NCBI GenBank assembly: GCA_964385695.1
Contig: CAYLQA010000033.1
Coordinates: 1-41,098 of the forward strand
DNA: 41,098 nt
Direction of reading: 5' to 3'
Source: CAYLQA01 sp964385695
Lineage (GTDB): Bacteria; Desulfobacterota; Desulfobulbia; Desulfobulbales; Desulfurivibrionaceae
The number at the start of each line of letters is the position of its first letter. The stretch's first letter is position 1. Positions 33,769 through 41,098 of the stretch are shown here, one piece after another. The notes under the pieces are model-generated. The model had not been told where the DNA came from and searched no databases. It worked only from the letters and a program-made list of their open reading frames with translations. The position numbers were made by a program, and so were the translations under genes.

Positions 33769-34194
33769 TCAGTTTCCTTTGCTGATGGCCAGCTCTTTTA
33801 AGATCTCGTTGATGCGGGTGAGTTTCCTGGCTGCTGCATCAACAGAAGATCGGATATCATCCATATCTTTAAAGGGCTTGAAAAATATGTCGTTGGCCCC
33901 GTACCGAAAGGCATTCAAGGTGTTATTTATGGTGATATAGCCGGTGATCATTATCACCTGGATGGTGCCGTTGAAATTTTTGATTTTTCGAAGCAGGCTG
34001 AGGCCGTCAAGCTCAGGCATCATGATGTCGCTGATCACGATGTCATAATGCTCGTTCTCGATCATTTCGTAAGCCTTGACAGGGTTATTGCAGATTGTGA
34101 CCTCATATGGAGAATCGGAAAAAAAGCGATTCATCGCTTTGAGTATGCTGGTGGAATCATCAACAATTAAAAGTTTGTACTTTCTGTCGGCCAT
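33769..34194 (-). CDS. Single-domain response regulator
   Basis: A 141-residue receiver. Acidic pocket IVDDST and phospho-acceptor Asp56 in SDIMMPELDG are present, with the conserved Thr (MITGYI) and Lys (FFKPF) for switching. A short C-terminal helix (AAARKLTRINEIL) follows the domain. No output domain is attached, so it is a CheY-like messenger or phosphate sink for the CheA gene that starts 2 bp downstream. Confidence 0.93.
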   Translation of the reverse strand: MADRKYKLLIVDDSTSILKAMNRFFSDSPYEVTICNNPVKAYEMIENEHYDIVISDIMMPELDGLSLLRKIKNFNGTIQVIMITGYITINNTLNAFRYGANDIFFKPFKDMDDIRSSVDAAARKLTRINEILKELAISKGN

Positions 34195-34210
34195 GGGTGT
34201 TTACCTATTT

Positions 34211-34275
34211 CGATACGTAATCTGGGCTGAGTTCACTTTTTTTCTTGGGCTGCTAACAGGGTTATAAACGTATCG
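34211..34275. promoter_or_regulatory. Inverted 8-bp repeat upstream of the REC-CheA-NtrC operon
   Basis: CGATACGT (34211-34218) and ACGTATCG (34268-34275) are perfect inverted copies, 49 bp apart, in the 218-bp gap upstream of the receiver gene. They could be paired operator half-sites. No other clear signal was seen in the gap. Confidence 0.3.
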
Positions 34276-34412
34276 TAACTTGTCGGTATTTCTGAAATAA
34301 ATCGTTCTGTCTTTTTGGGCAGGAGTACTGCCTGTGGTTGAAAGTAACTTGAAATATCATAGGGTTATTCCCATTTGAAGATCAAGGAAATTTATCGAAA
34401 GAGAGTTACGGC

Positions 34413-35252
34413 TTACAGGCGGGCTTTAAGTAAATTCCAGAGTTCTGCAGGGACCAGAATGGTCTGTTTGCTGCCGCCGAGAGGGGCAACAGAGCGGTTG
34501 GCGCCATGAAAATCCGTGCCGCCGCTCAGGAGAAGATTGCGTTCCCTGGCGAGTAACAGCAGACTTTTGGTAGTTTTCGTGTTGTGGGTTGGGTAATAGA
34601 CCTCCAGCCCGTTGAGGCCAAGCTCGGTAAGGCCCTGGACAATGGAAGGGATTTTTTTTAGAGATGGGTCAAGGGCACCGGGGTGAGCGAGAAATACCAA
34701 GCCGCCAACTGCGTGAATGCTTTCTATTACGTCACCCGCACCGGGCCGCTCAAGCTCTACAAAGGCAGGGCCACCTTTTTTCAAATACAAATGAAAGGCT
34801 CCTTGCATGCTTTTTACTATCCGCTTTTGCACCAACAACGAGGCAAAATGCGGCCTGCCTATTTGATCTCCGGCAATTGCCCGCAGTTCCTCAAAATCGA
34901 TATCTATGCCCAATTTCTTGAGCTTGTTGCATATTTCAATATTTCTGCTCAGCCTTGTTGCTTGCAGTTTAGCGACAAAATTTTGGAAGTTATTATCGGT
35001 ATGGTCGATTCCATACCCCAATAAATGGATGGACGTTCCTGCAATTTGGCTGCTTACCTCAATGCCGGGTACTACCTCCACCTCCAGTTCTCCTCCGGTT
35101 GCAATGGCTTCATCCAATCCGGCTGTTGTGTCGTGGTCAGTCAAAGCCACGGCAGCCAGCTGTTCCTTCTCGGCGGCCAGAACCAATTCGGTGGGCGTCA
35201 GAGTGCCATCTGAACATGTGGAGTGCGTATGTAGGTCGATAAAATCGTGCAT
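34413..35252 (-). CDS. PHP-domain phosphoesterase, RNase AM (YciV/TrpH)-like
   Basis: A 279-residue metal-dependent phosphoesterase. Metal ligands are His8 and His10 (DLHTHSTCSDG), Asp15, Asp39-His40 (TDHD) and Glu65 (VVPGIEVSS), then GRPHFA, FLAHPGA and the closing GGTDFHG. Relatives hydrolyse 3',5'-nucleoside bisphosphates and trim 5' ends of RNA. It is a single gene, divergent from pilT, with no sign of an operon. Start codon ATG at 35252; the ribosome site is weak. Confidence 0.9.
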   Translation of the reverse strand: MHDFIDLHTHSTCSDGTLTPTELVLAAEKEQLAAVALTDHDTTAGLDEAIATGGELEVEVVPGIEVSSQIAGTSIHLLGYGIDHTDNNFQNFVAKLQATRLSRNIEICNKLKKLGIDIDFEELRAIAGDQIGRPHFASLLVQKRIVKSMQGAFHLYLKKGGPAFVELERPGAGDVIESIHAVGGLVFLAHPGALDPSLKKIPSIVQGLTELGLNGLEVYYPTHNTKTTKSLLLLARERNLLLSGGTDFHGANRSVAPLGGSKQTILVPAELWNLLKARL

Positions 35253-35445
35253 CTATAATAGGCGGTAAAGATTAAGAAAAAGCATCATTGGCAATGGGTG
35301 AAAACTGAGCGGCAAATGCGTAAAATTGCTTGCTGAAGTGACAGTTGGTTATGCTATAGTAACTTTACTTGTTTGGCAAGGGTTCGGCCGAAATTGCCTG
35401 GAAAAGATTGGCCGTGATCACCTATTTTTTTATGAGGAATGTTGT

Positions 35446-36528
35446 ATGGCCCAAATCGATGCCTTTTTTAAGCTTATGCATGAGCAGGGTGCTTCTGATC
35501 TTCACATGGTTGCTGACCAGCAGCCGATTTTGCGAATTCGCGGAGACATGGAGCGTGTAAAATATAAGGAGCTTGATAATGACGAGCTCAAGGCCATGCT
35601 CTATGAGATTGTTTCTGAGGATAAGGTAAAGCTTTTTGAGGAGACCGGGGATGTGGATTTTGGTTATGAAATTCCCGGCCTTGCTCGTTATCGTGGCAAT
35701 CTTTTTATGCAAAAGTATGGTATCGGCGCGGTTTTTCGTGAGATCCCCAGCGATATTCTGACCTGTGAGCAGTTGGGCTTGCCTGGTGTGATCAAGAAGA
35801 TGGCCATGCTGCCTAAGGGTATGGTTCTGGTTACCGGGCCCACCGGTAGTGGTAAGTCAACCACCTTGGCCGCCATTGTTGATGAGGTGAACAAGACCAG
35901 GAAAGACCATATCCTGACCATTGAAGACCCCATAGAATTTGTCCATAAGAGTCAGAACTGCATTGTCAATCACCGTGAGGTGGGGTTGCATACCCAAAGC
36001 TTTTCCGCAGCCCTGCGCGGTGCCTTGCGCGAGGACCCTGATGTTATCCTCGTTGGTGAGATGCGTGACCTTGAGACCATTGCCCTGGCCATGGAGGCGG
36101 CCATGACGGGTCATCTGGTTTTCGGTACCCTGCATACATTGAACGCCAACAAGACCGTTGATCGTATTATCGAGATTTTTCCTGCCAATCAGCAGGCCCA
36201 GGTTCGTTCCACCCTGGCAGACGCCCTGAAGGCGGTTGTTTCCCAGAACCTGTTTAAGCGCGTTGATATTAAGGGGCGTTGTGCCGCTCTTGAGATTTTG
36301 ATCTGTACCCCGGCGGTGCGAAATCTTATCCGCGAGGGCAAGACCTACCAGATTCCCTCTGCCATGCAGACCGGTAAAAAGTTCGGCATGCAGACCCTTG
36401 ACGATGCAATTATGGAGGTCCTGCAAAAAGGATGGATCTCCGGTGAAGATGCCTATATCAGTTGCATTGAAAAGAGCAAATTCGCCCCGTTTCTTAAAAA
36501 GCCGCCGGTGGATTTCACCGACGTGTAA
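35446..36528 (+). CDS. pilT: Type IV pilus retraction ATPase PilT
   Basis: A 360-residue hexameric ATPase that powers pilus retraction, needed for twitching and DNA uptake. Walker A is GPTGSGKST (131-139). The Asp/His boxes and Walker B follow (ALREDPDVILVGEMRDLETI), then HLVFGTLHT. The C-terminal PilT-specific AVRNLIREGKTYQI (the AIRNLIRE box) distinguishes it from PilB. ATG at 35446 has GAGGA eight bases upstream and starts MAQIDAFFK as in PilT homologues; a longer in-frame start is rejected. It ends just before comEC, which runs the opposite way. Confidence 0.96.
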   Translation: MAQIDAFFKLMHEQGASDLHMVADQQPILRIRGDMERVKYKELDNDELKAMLYEIVSEDKVKLFEETGDVDFGYEIPGLARYRGNLFMQKYGIGAVFREIPSDILTCEQLGLPGVIKKMAMLPKGMVLVTGPTGSGKSTTLAAIVDEVNKTRKDHILTIEDPIEFVHKSQNCIVNHREVGLHTQSFSAALRGALREDPDVILVGEMRDLETIALAMEAAMTGHLVFGTLHTLNANKTVDRIIEIFPANQQAQVRSTLADALKAVVSQNLFKRVDIKGRCAALEILICTPAVRNLIREGKTYQIPSAMQTGKKFGMQTLDDAIMEVLQKGWISGEDAYISCIEKSKFAPFLKKPPVDFTDV

Positions 36529-36550
36529 CCATAGGTAGCACAGGTGCTGT

Positions 36551-39004
36551 TCATGGGGCTCGGCCATTAAAGGTCGTGGCCCCTTTTTTGTTGTGAGTGT
36601 TAAAGAAAATGCTGCCGTCTTCACTTGTATTATAGCTTGTCAGCTTTCCGTTCTGCGTCCAGTCTGGCGTTTGACCCATATCGCCTTGTCTTTTGCCTGT
36701 TGAAATGACCAGGGTATTTGGCTGGACGAGATCAGTCAGCATGAGGCCTGCTGATTTTTTCCGTCCATGGTGCGGCATAAGCAACACATCGGACTTAAAT
36801 TGAATATTGGCAGGAAGATCTTGGACGTTGTTGGTTTCAAGGTCGCCCGGCAGGAGAAAGCTTAGTTCTTTGGTCGCCAGCCTTAGGAGCAGTCCGCGAT
36901 TATTGGGTGTGTTGGCCGTTGAAAGAGAGTGTTTTTTGGACAATGTGTTGAAGTTGATCAGGCAGGCGATGCTGCCTTGTGCAGCTTGAAAAATCGTTTG
37001 GCCGGTTTGGGCAATCTCAATCTTACACCCATAGTGGTTGGCTGTTCTGAGCAGCTTTTTGTAGCCTTGCTCAGAGGAATTCAATCCGGAAGTCCATATC
37101 CTCTTTGGGCGAAAGCGCTTTATGAGAAATGATAAACCGTTGTAATGGTCAGCATGGGGATGGGTGAGTACGAGTTCGGATATTTTGGTATGTCCCTTTT
37201 GCCAGAGATAGGGTGCGATAATTGCCTCTCCCACGTCGAACCGTTCAGAGGCCGGGCCACCTCCGTCAACAATAATTACTTCGTCCTTCGCCAATTCAAT
37301 GACAGTGCAGTTTCCCTGGCCAACATCTAGAAAACTTATATTTGGTTGTTGTTGCGAATTGGGTAAAAAGGCAGCAAATAAGAGGCCTATGGAAATGCAA
37401 AGAATGGCTGGCCGGGTGAAACGTTTACGCAAATCAGGCAAAAGCAGTATCAAGAGCAGGAGATAGTAAAGAATGAACTCCACCGAGCTTGGGGTGCGAA
37501 ACCAGAGTGAGGCATGTGGGAGAGCGGACAGAGTTTTCGTTATATATTGCGCAAATGATATGCCTAAAGCCCCAACCTTTAAGAAGAATGCAGTCCCGCC
37601 TGTTGAAATGGGCAGAGTAAAGAGCCCCAGGAGTCCACATGGCAATGCCCAAAAGCAGAGCAGGGGAGTTAACAGGAGTGTGCTGGTGGCACCTAAAAGG
37701 GAAAATCTGTGGAAATGATAAAGCAGCACCGGCAAGGTTGCCAAAGTGGCAACAATGGAAAGAAGAAGAGTTTTGAGGAGCAGCAGCTGAATGTTGTTTA
37801 GAAGGGTATGCTCTCGCCCTGCTTGTAAAGCAAAATGGCTTAACTGCTTTGTGCAGAGTAAGATAAAGGCGGTTGCAATAAAGGAGAGCTGGAATGAGAC
37901 AGAACGTATACTTGCCGGGGCAATGGTCAAAATAATCAAAGCGGCTAAGGCAAGGTTGTTCATGCTGCACCATTGCCGGTTGAACAATATTGCAGCCATA
38001 AAAACACTTACCATGATCAAAGCCCGTTGCACGGGCAATTGAAATCCAGCCAAGCCTGCATAGATAATGAGCAATGGCAGGCAGCCAAGTATGGCGCTTT
38101 TTTGGCGGGGAAGATAGTTTTGTAACCACTGTGCATGTCTGAGCAGCCAGTTCAGGCTCGCTGTGATAAGTAAGGCAAGTATTGCCAGGTGCATGCCGGA
38201 TATGGCAAGCAGGTGCATTGCGCCAGCGGTCTTGTAATTCTCCAGTTCTGCATAGCTGATGCCGGATTTATCCCCAAGCAGAAGCGCCTTATATAATGCC
38301 GCTGTTTTTTGCGGAAGAGATTGCTCGATAAAGCTGGCTGTCTTGTGGCGTATTTTTTCAAAGAATAGTTTGGGCGATAGTGCAGCTTCACTCTTTAGGG
38401 CGTAACTCTTTTGCATGAGAGTGCTATTACGGACATAGCCGGTTATGAAAATATCTTGTTCCTGTAAGTAACCCTTATAATCAAACGCCCCTGGCACTCC
38501 GTAATTCTGCGGCGGGGAAAGTACTGCTCGGGCAGTGATATAGTCTCCCGGTTTTATTTCAGGAGGCCAAGTGCCTAGGAGGCTCAAAAGAATTTTTCCG
38601 TATGCTGGCGAGGAGAATGACTGGCCAGGCATCCTGATGGACTGAACCTCAATAGTGAATTTGTTTTTGTCATAATATTGTTGCGGCATTTGAGTCAGGC
38701 GGCCGAAGAGTGAGACCTCCTGCCGTGTCTGAATCAGATTTGCAATATGATTCGGGTCTGATGGCACTTGTGCGTGGTGCTGGGCGTTGATGCTCCCCAA
38801 AATGAAAAAGAGCAGCAAGCAGGCTGCTTGGGTTATGGCATACCTCTTTTGGTGTAGGGATAAAAGCATTGCCATTATCGGGCAAAGAACCATGATGAAT
38901 AGGCTGGTTTTACCAGGTTGCCAGGCAAAAAGACTCATGGCAATGCCCATGGCAAAGCTTGCGCTTACTGCTGTAAGCAGATGTGTTCCTTTCAGAGGGG
39001 GCAC
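36551..39004 (-). CDS. comEC: DNA uptake channel protein ComEC/Rec2
   Basis: An 817-residue inner-membrane protein for transport of single-stranded DNA in natural transformation. The N-terminal part has hydrophobic helices and a DUF4131-type region, followed by the competence domain with many membrane segments (LLLGDKSGISYAELENYKTA, HLLAISGMHLAIL and FQLPVQRALIMVSVF). The C-terminal metallo-beta-lactamase domain (from about 550) has FLDVGQGNCTVIE, LTHPHADHYNGL and the later HHGRKKS, likely for processing the degraded strand. The called start is GTG at 39004 with a weak ribosome site; an ATG 18 codons inside is possible. Confidence 0.93.
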   Translation of the reverse strand: MPPLKGTHLLTAVSASFAMGIAMSLFAWQPGKTSLFIMVLCPIMAMLLSLHQKRYAITQAACLLLFFILGSINAQHHAQVPSDPNHIANLIQTRQEVSLFGRLTQMPQQYYDKNKFTIEVQSIRMPGQSFSSPAYGKILLSLLGTWPPEIKPGDYITARAVLSPPQNYGVPGAFDYKGYLQEQDIFITGYVRNSTLMQKSYALKSEAALSPKLFFEKIRHKTASFIEQSLPQKTAALYKALLLGDKSGISYAELENYKTAGAMHLLAISGMHLAILALLITASLNWLLRHAQWLQNYLPRQKSAILGCLPLLIIYAGLAGFQLPVQRALIMVSVFMAAILFNRQWCSMNNLALAALIILTIAPASIRSVSFQLSFIATAFILLCTKQLSHFALQAGREHTLLNNIQLLLLKTLLLSIVATLATLPVLLYHFHRFSLLGATSTLLLTPLLCFWALPCGLLGLFTLPISTGGTAFFLKVGALGISFAQYITKTLSALPHASLWFRTPSSVEFILYYLLLLILLLPDLRKRFTRPAILCISIGLLFAAFLPNSQQQPNISFLDVGQGNCTVIELAKDEVIIVDGGGPASERFDVGEAIIAPYLWQKGHTKISELVLTHPHADHYNGLSFLIKRFRPKRIWTSGLNSSEQGYKKLLRTANHYGCKIEIAQTGQTIFQAAQGSIACLINFNTLSKKHSLSTANTPNNRGLLLRLATKELSFLLPGDLETNNVQDLPANIQFKSDVLLMPHHGRKKSAGLMLTDLVQPNTLVISTGKRQGDMGQTPDWTQNGKLTSYNTSEDGSIFFNTHNKKGATTFNGRAP
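36555..36589 (+). terminator. Intrinsic terminator of pilT inside the comEC 3' end
   Basis: GGGGC (36555-36559) pairs with GCCCC (36579-36583), and CGGCC (36561-36565) with GGTCG (36572-36576), leaving a 6-base loop, then six T (36584-36589). It begins four bases inside the end of the comEC coding region, so the comEC 3' end codes for protein and terminates pilT at the same time. Confidence 0.8.
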
Positions 39005-39092
39005 AGTTGTCTAACGTGATTATGGGGTTATGGTGATCCTGAAAATTGTTGGGATCAGTATAGGCAGGAGTGGGGAGGAAGGCCAAACAAAA

Positions 39093-39120
39093 AAAAGCCC
39101 GGCAGTTATGCCGAGCTTTT
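39093..39120 (-). terminator. Terminator after the sigma factor gene
   Basis: Two 12-base arms (39093-39104 and 39109-39120) pair except for one C-A mismatch around a GTTA loop. A run of T follows on the minus strand. It lies 22 bp past the sigma factor stop at 39142. Confidence 0.85.
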
Positions 39121-39141
39121 GAGTCTTGTTATGAAGAAAGC

Positions 39142-40500
39142 TTAGTCGAGAAAGTGTTTAAGTTTTTCCCGCCTGCTTGAGTGACGCAGGCGATTGAGAG
39201 CTTTTTTCTCAATCTGACGGATACGTTCCCTGGATACATTGAATCGTTTACCGATTTCCTCCAGGGTATACTCTGCGTCTTCGCCGATGCCAAATCGGAG
39301 TCGGATAATTTTTTCTTCCCTGGGGCTCAATGTCTCAAGGATGGTGGTTACCCGGTCGGATAACTCTTTATTCTGCACAGCCTCATAGGGTGAGACAGAC
39401 TCCTGGTTCTCCAAAAAGTCTCCCAGGGTGCTGTCGTCATCTCCAACAGGGGTCTCAAGGGAGATAGGTTCCCGAGAGGCCTCAAGGATGGCCAGGATTT
39501 TATCCATGGGCAATCCGGTTTTCTCGGAGATCTCAATGGGGGTAGGTTCACGTCCCAACTCTTTGAGCAAAGAATAAAAGGCCTTGAAGAACTGGCTTCT
39601 GAGCTCCAGGAAATGGACGGGCAGACGGATGGTTCTGGTCTTGTCCAGGATGGCCCGAGTAATAGCCTGACGGATCCACCAGCTGGCGTAAGTGCTGAAC
39701 TTATTGCCCTTGGTATAGTCAAAGCGAAAGACAGCGCGCATGAGGCCCAGGTTACCTTCCTGGATAAGGTCGGCCAGGGTCAGTCCCTGGTGCATATAGC
39801 GCTTGGCAATGCTGACAACCAGTCGCAGGTTTGCCTTGATCATGGCATCCTTGGCAGACTCAATATTACGGCTGTAAATTTCAAGGATGCAGTGCATCTC
39901 ACGCAGTTTATGCTTGCCCTCATTATTATCGCAAGCTTTGGCCACTGTACGCATCATATAATTAAGATGCTGTTTCTTGGGCTTTAAGGTCGGATCGCGT
40001 TTTTCCCATAAGGCGATGCGCTCAACCAACTGCTTGAGTTCTTCTGTGCCATGTTGGTTGTTGCGTACCTGTCGAATAATACCTTCAAAACCTTCACGAA
40101 TGGTTTTGCTGTATTTTTCCTCCTCTTCTGGGGTGAGGAGTTCGAATTTGCCCATCTCGCGAAGATACGTAGTCGTCGTCTCTTCTGGCTCGGCAGGCTC
40201 TTCCTTTGGGGTAACCGGAGCTGCAGATTTGTCTTTATCGCCTTCTTCGGGGCTGAGGTCTTTTTCCGCGGTTTTTGATTTTCCGGCAGGCGCCTCAAAA
40301 GGTTTTCCTGAAAGGGTCTTCATGTCCCCAGACTTGGTTCTTTCAACGATTTCGACCTTGTTTTTATTAAGAAATGCGAAAAGATCGTCGATAGACGCCG
40401 GGTCCATATCTTCCGGAATAATGTCGTTCAGAAAAGCTATGGTGACATAGCCGTCTGCCTTTCCGGTTTCGAGTACTCTGGCTTTGATGTCCTCTGACAC
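39142..40500 (-). CDS. RNA polymerase sigma factor, RpoD/group 1-2 family
   Basis: A 452-residue sigma-70 protein. A region 1.1-like part (about 1-60: GYVTIAFLNDIIPEDMD, IDDLFAFLNKN) is followed by a Lys/Glu/Pro-rich linker, region 1.2 (TYLREMGKFELLTPEEE), region 2 (ANLRLVVSIAKRYMHQGL, LIQEGNLGLMRAVFRF, YASWWIRQAITRAILDKTRTI), region 3 and region 4 with ERIRQIEKKALNRLRHSSR. The C-terminus, KLKHFLD, matches primary sigma factors. The gene lacks the long non-conserved insert of E. coli RpoD, and no dnaG or rpsU is adjacent, so primary rpoD or a group 2 factor cannot be separated here. The start is GTG with AGGAG ten bases upstream. Confidence 0.9.
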   Translation of the reverse strand: MSEDIKARVLETGKADGYVTIAFLNDIIPEDMDPASIDDLFAFLNKNKVEIVERTKSGDMKTLSGKPFEAPAGKSKTAEKDLSPEEGDKDKSAAPVTPKEEPAEPEETTTTYLREMGKFELLTPEEEEKYSKTIREGFEGIIRQVRNNQHGTEELKQLVERIALWEKRDPTLKPKKQHLNYMMRTVAKACDNNEGKHKLREMHCILEIYSRNIESAKDAMIKANLRLVVSIAKRYMHQGLTLADLIQEGNLGLMRAVFRFDYTKGNKFSTYASWWIRQAITRAILDKTRTIRLPVHFLELRSQFFKAFYSLLKELGREPTPIEISEKTGLPMDKILAILEASREPISLETPVGDDDSTLGDFLENQESVSPYEAVQNKELSDRVTTILETLSPREEKIIRLRFGIGEDAEYTLEEIGKRFNVSRERIRQIEKKALNRLRHSSRREKLKHFLD

Positions 40501-40555
40501 GAGTTAACTGCTCCTAATATTTAGGGTTTTTTCAAGCCATACAACAAAAAAGACC

Positions 40556-40604
40556 TGATACAATGCACCAGGCGCCAAAACTTAGCAATATACTAATTGT
40601 ATCA
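40556..40604. promoter_or_regulatory. Perfect 9-bp inverted repeat between the sigma factor gene and malQ
   Basis: TGATACAAT (40556-40564) and ATTGTATCA (40596-40604) are exact inverted copies separated by 31 bp. A third related half-site, ATACAA at 40610-40615, pairs with the second. They lie in the 252-bp divergent gap, about 56-104 bp upstream of the sigma factor start. The spacing of about four turns suggests an operator pair; a hairpin in the leader is also possible. Confidence 0.4.
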
Positions 40605-40752
40605 AAAAAATACAAGCGAAAGAGAAGAATATTTTTACAAAAAATGATTTTGCTTGGTGGTGGGAAAAAAGCAAATGTATGATGTATACGGCTCGTAAGC
40701 GGTGCCTTTCTATTCGCCCTGAATTTTAACCCATTAAGTAAGGATAACCACT

Positions 40753-41098
40753 ATGCCTTTTGCGCGTGGATGCGGGATTCTCATGCACATCACCTCACTG
40801 CCTGGCCCTAATGGTATTGGAGATTTGGGTGAATCTGCTTATCGGTTTATAGATTTTCTGGCTGCGGCAGGGCAGCGCTACTGGCAGTTTTTGCCAACCG
40901 GACCTGTCAGCCGCATCTTTGACAATTCCCCTTATATGAGTCTCTCGGCTTTTGCCGGAAACGCCTTTTATATAGATCCTGCGCAATTGGTTGAGGATGG
41001 GTTCCTTGAAAAATCGCACTTTGAGGCTCGACCTGAATTTTCTGAATATACGGTTGAGATTGACAAGGTCGTTGCCTACAAAAACAGTTTTCTTTCCT
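40753..41098 (+). CDS. malQ: 4-alpha-glucanotransferase MalQ (3' partial)
   Basis: The first 115 codons of a GH77 amylomaltase, cut by the window end. Typical start-of-family sequence: RGCGILMHITSLPGP, IGDLGESAYRFIDFLAAAGQ, RYWQFLPTGP and FDNSPYMSLSAFAGNAFYID. These blocks form the substrate-cleft entrance. It transfers alpha-1,4-glucan chains in glycogen/maltodextrin metabolism. ATG at 40753 is preceded by AAGGA at 40738-40742. It is divergent from the sigma factor gene. The catalytic Asp/Glu residues lie beyond the window. Confidence 0.93.
   Translation, partial: MPFARGCGILMHITSLPGPNGIGDLGESAYRFIDFLAAAGQRYWQFLPTGPVSRIFDNSPYMSLSAFAGNAFYIDPAQLVEDGFLEKSHFEARPEFSEYTVEIDKVVAYKNSFLS

Noticed and set aside
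35370..35400. Possible sigma-54 promoter for pilT (GG-N10-GC near 35375)
   Set aside because: Only the GG/GC core fits; the TTGC element is lost, so it is not better than chance.
37434..38129. Long frame within comEC on the same strand
   Set aside because: Another reading frame over the strongly supported comEC; no motif and no ribosome site.
1..41098. CRISPR array, insertion sequence, prophage or toxin-antitoxin module
   Set aside because: No regular spaced repeats, transposase, integrase or phage-type genes were seen on either strand.

Overview
The window looks like a chromosomal segment of a Gram-negative, chemotactic or twitching deltaproteobacterium, most likely in or near the Desulfobulbales. 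Lipid A/Kdo genes (waaA, lpxK, lpxC) show an LPS outer membrane. Hybrid CheA proteins, an NtrC-type regulator and a YciV-type PHP protein fit that lineage. The taxonomic placement is inferred from gene content only; no marker search was run.

Layout. (1) 1-9359, plus strand: a chemosensory cluster of an MCP (5' end cut by the window), a CheA with a C-terminal receiver, CheB, a 1286-residue hybrid kinase (REC-PAS-GAF-HisKA-HATPase-REC-REC-HPt) and a REC-histidine kinase, closed by a strong terminator shared with ilvC. (2) 9494-12734: ilvC and its divergent LysR regulator ilvY, with a LysR-type box at the expected distance and an inverted REP pair between them, then a membrane methyltransferase translationally coupled to ilvY. 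(3) 12769-12978, minus: a small zinc-ribbon gene interrupted by one in-frame TGA that is followed by a SECIS-like hairpin; it is the best novelty candidate here. (4) 13154-15885, plus: a Lys-tailed lipoprotein, a DolP-like dual-BON lipoprotein, an exported MORN-repeat protein and trmJ. (5) 15926-18868, minus: cheW, tRNA-His, a zinc-ribbon hypothetical gene and glucokinase. (6) 19290-29020: purM, a MoaB/Mog protein, murJ, rsmE, waaA, lpxK, lpxC, proC and nadK, mostly envelope and housekeeping functions. (7) 29078-34194, minus: YtxH and DUF948-type membrane proteins, then an operon of a receiver, a second CheA carrying MshEN-like repeats, and a sigma-54 response regulator. (8) 34413-41098: a PHP phosphoesterase, pilT, comEC, an RpoD-family sigma factor and the 5' part of malQ.

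Themes. Two separate CheA systems and a distant cheW share the window. The first resembles Wsp/ACF-type clusters (MCP, CheA-REC, CheB), but hybrid kinases stand where a GGDEF output protein would be expected. The second has no adjacent MCP or CheW and ends in an NtrC-type transcription factor. PilT and ComEC, neighbours on opposite strands, suggest type IV pili and DNA uptake. Most operons end in clear intrinsic terminators, several shared by convergent genes. No IS element, prophage or CRISPR array was seen.
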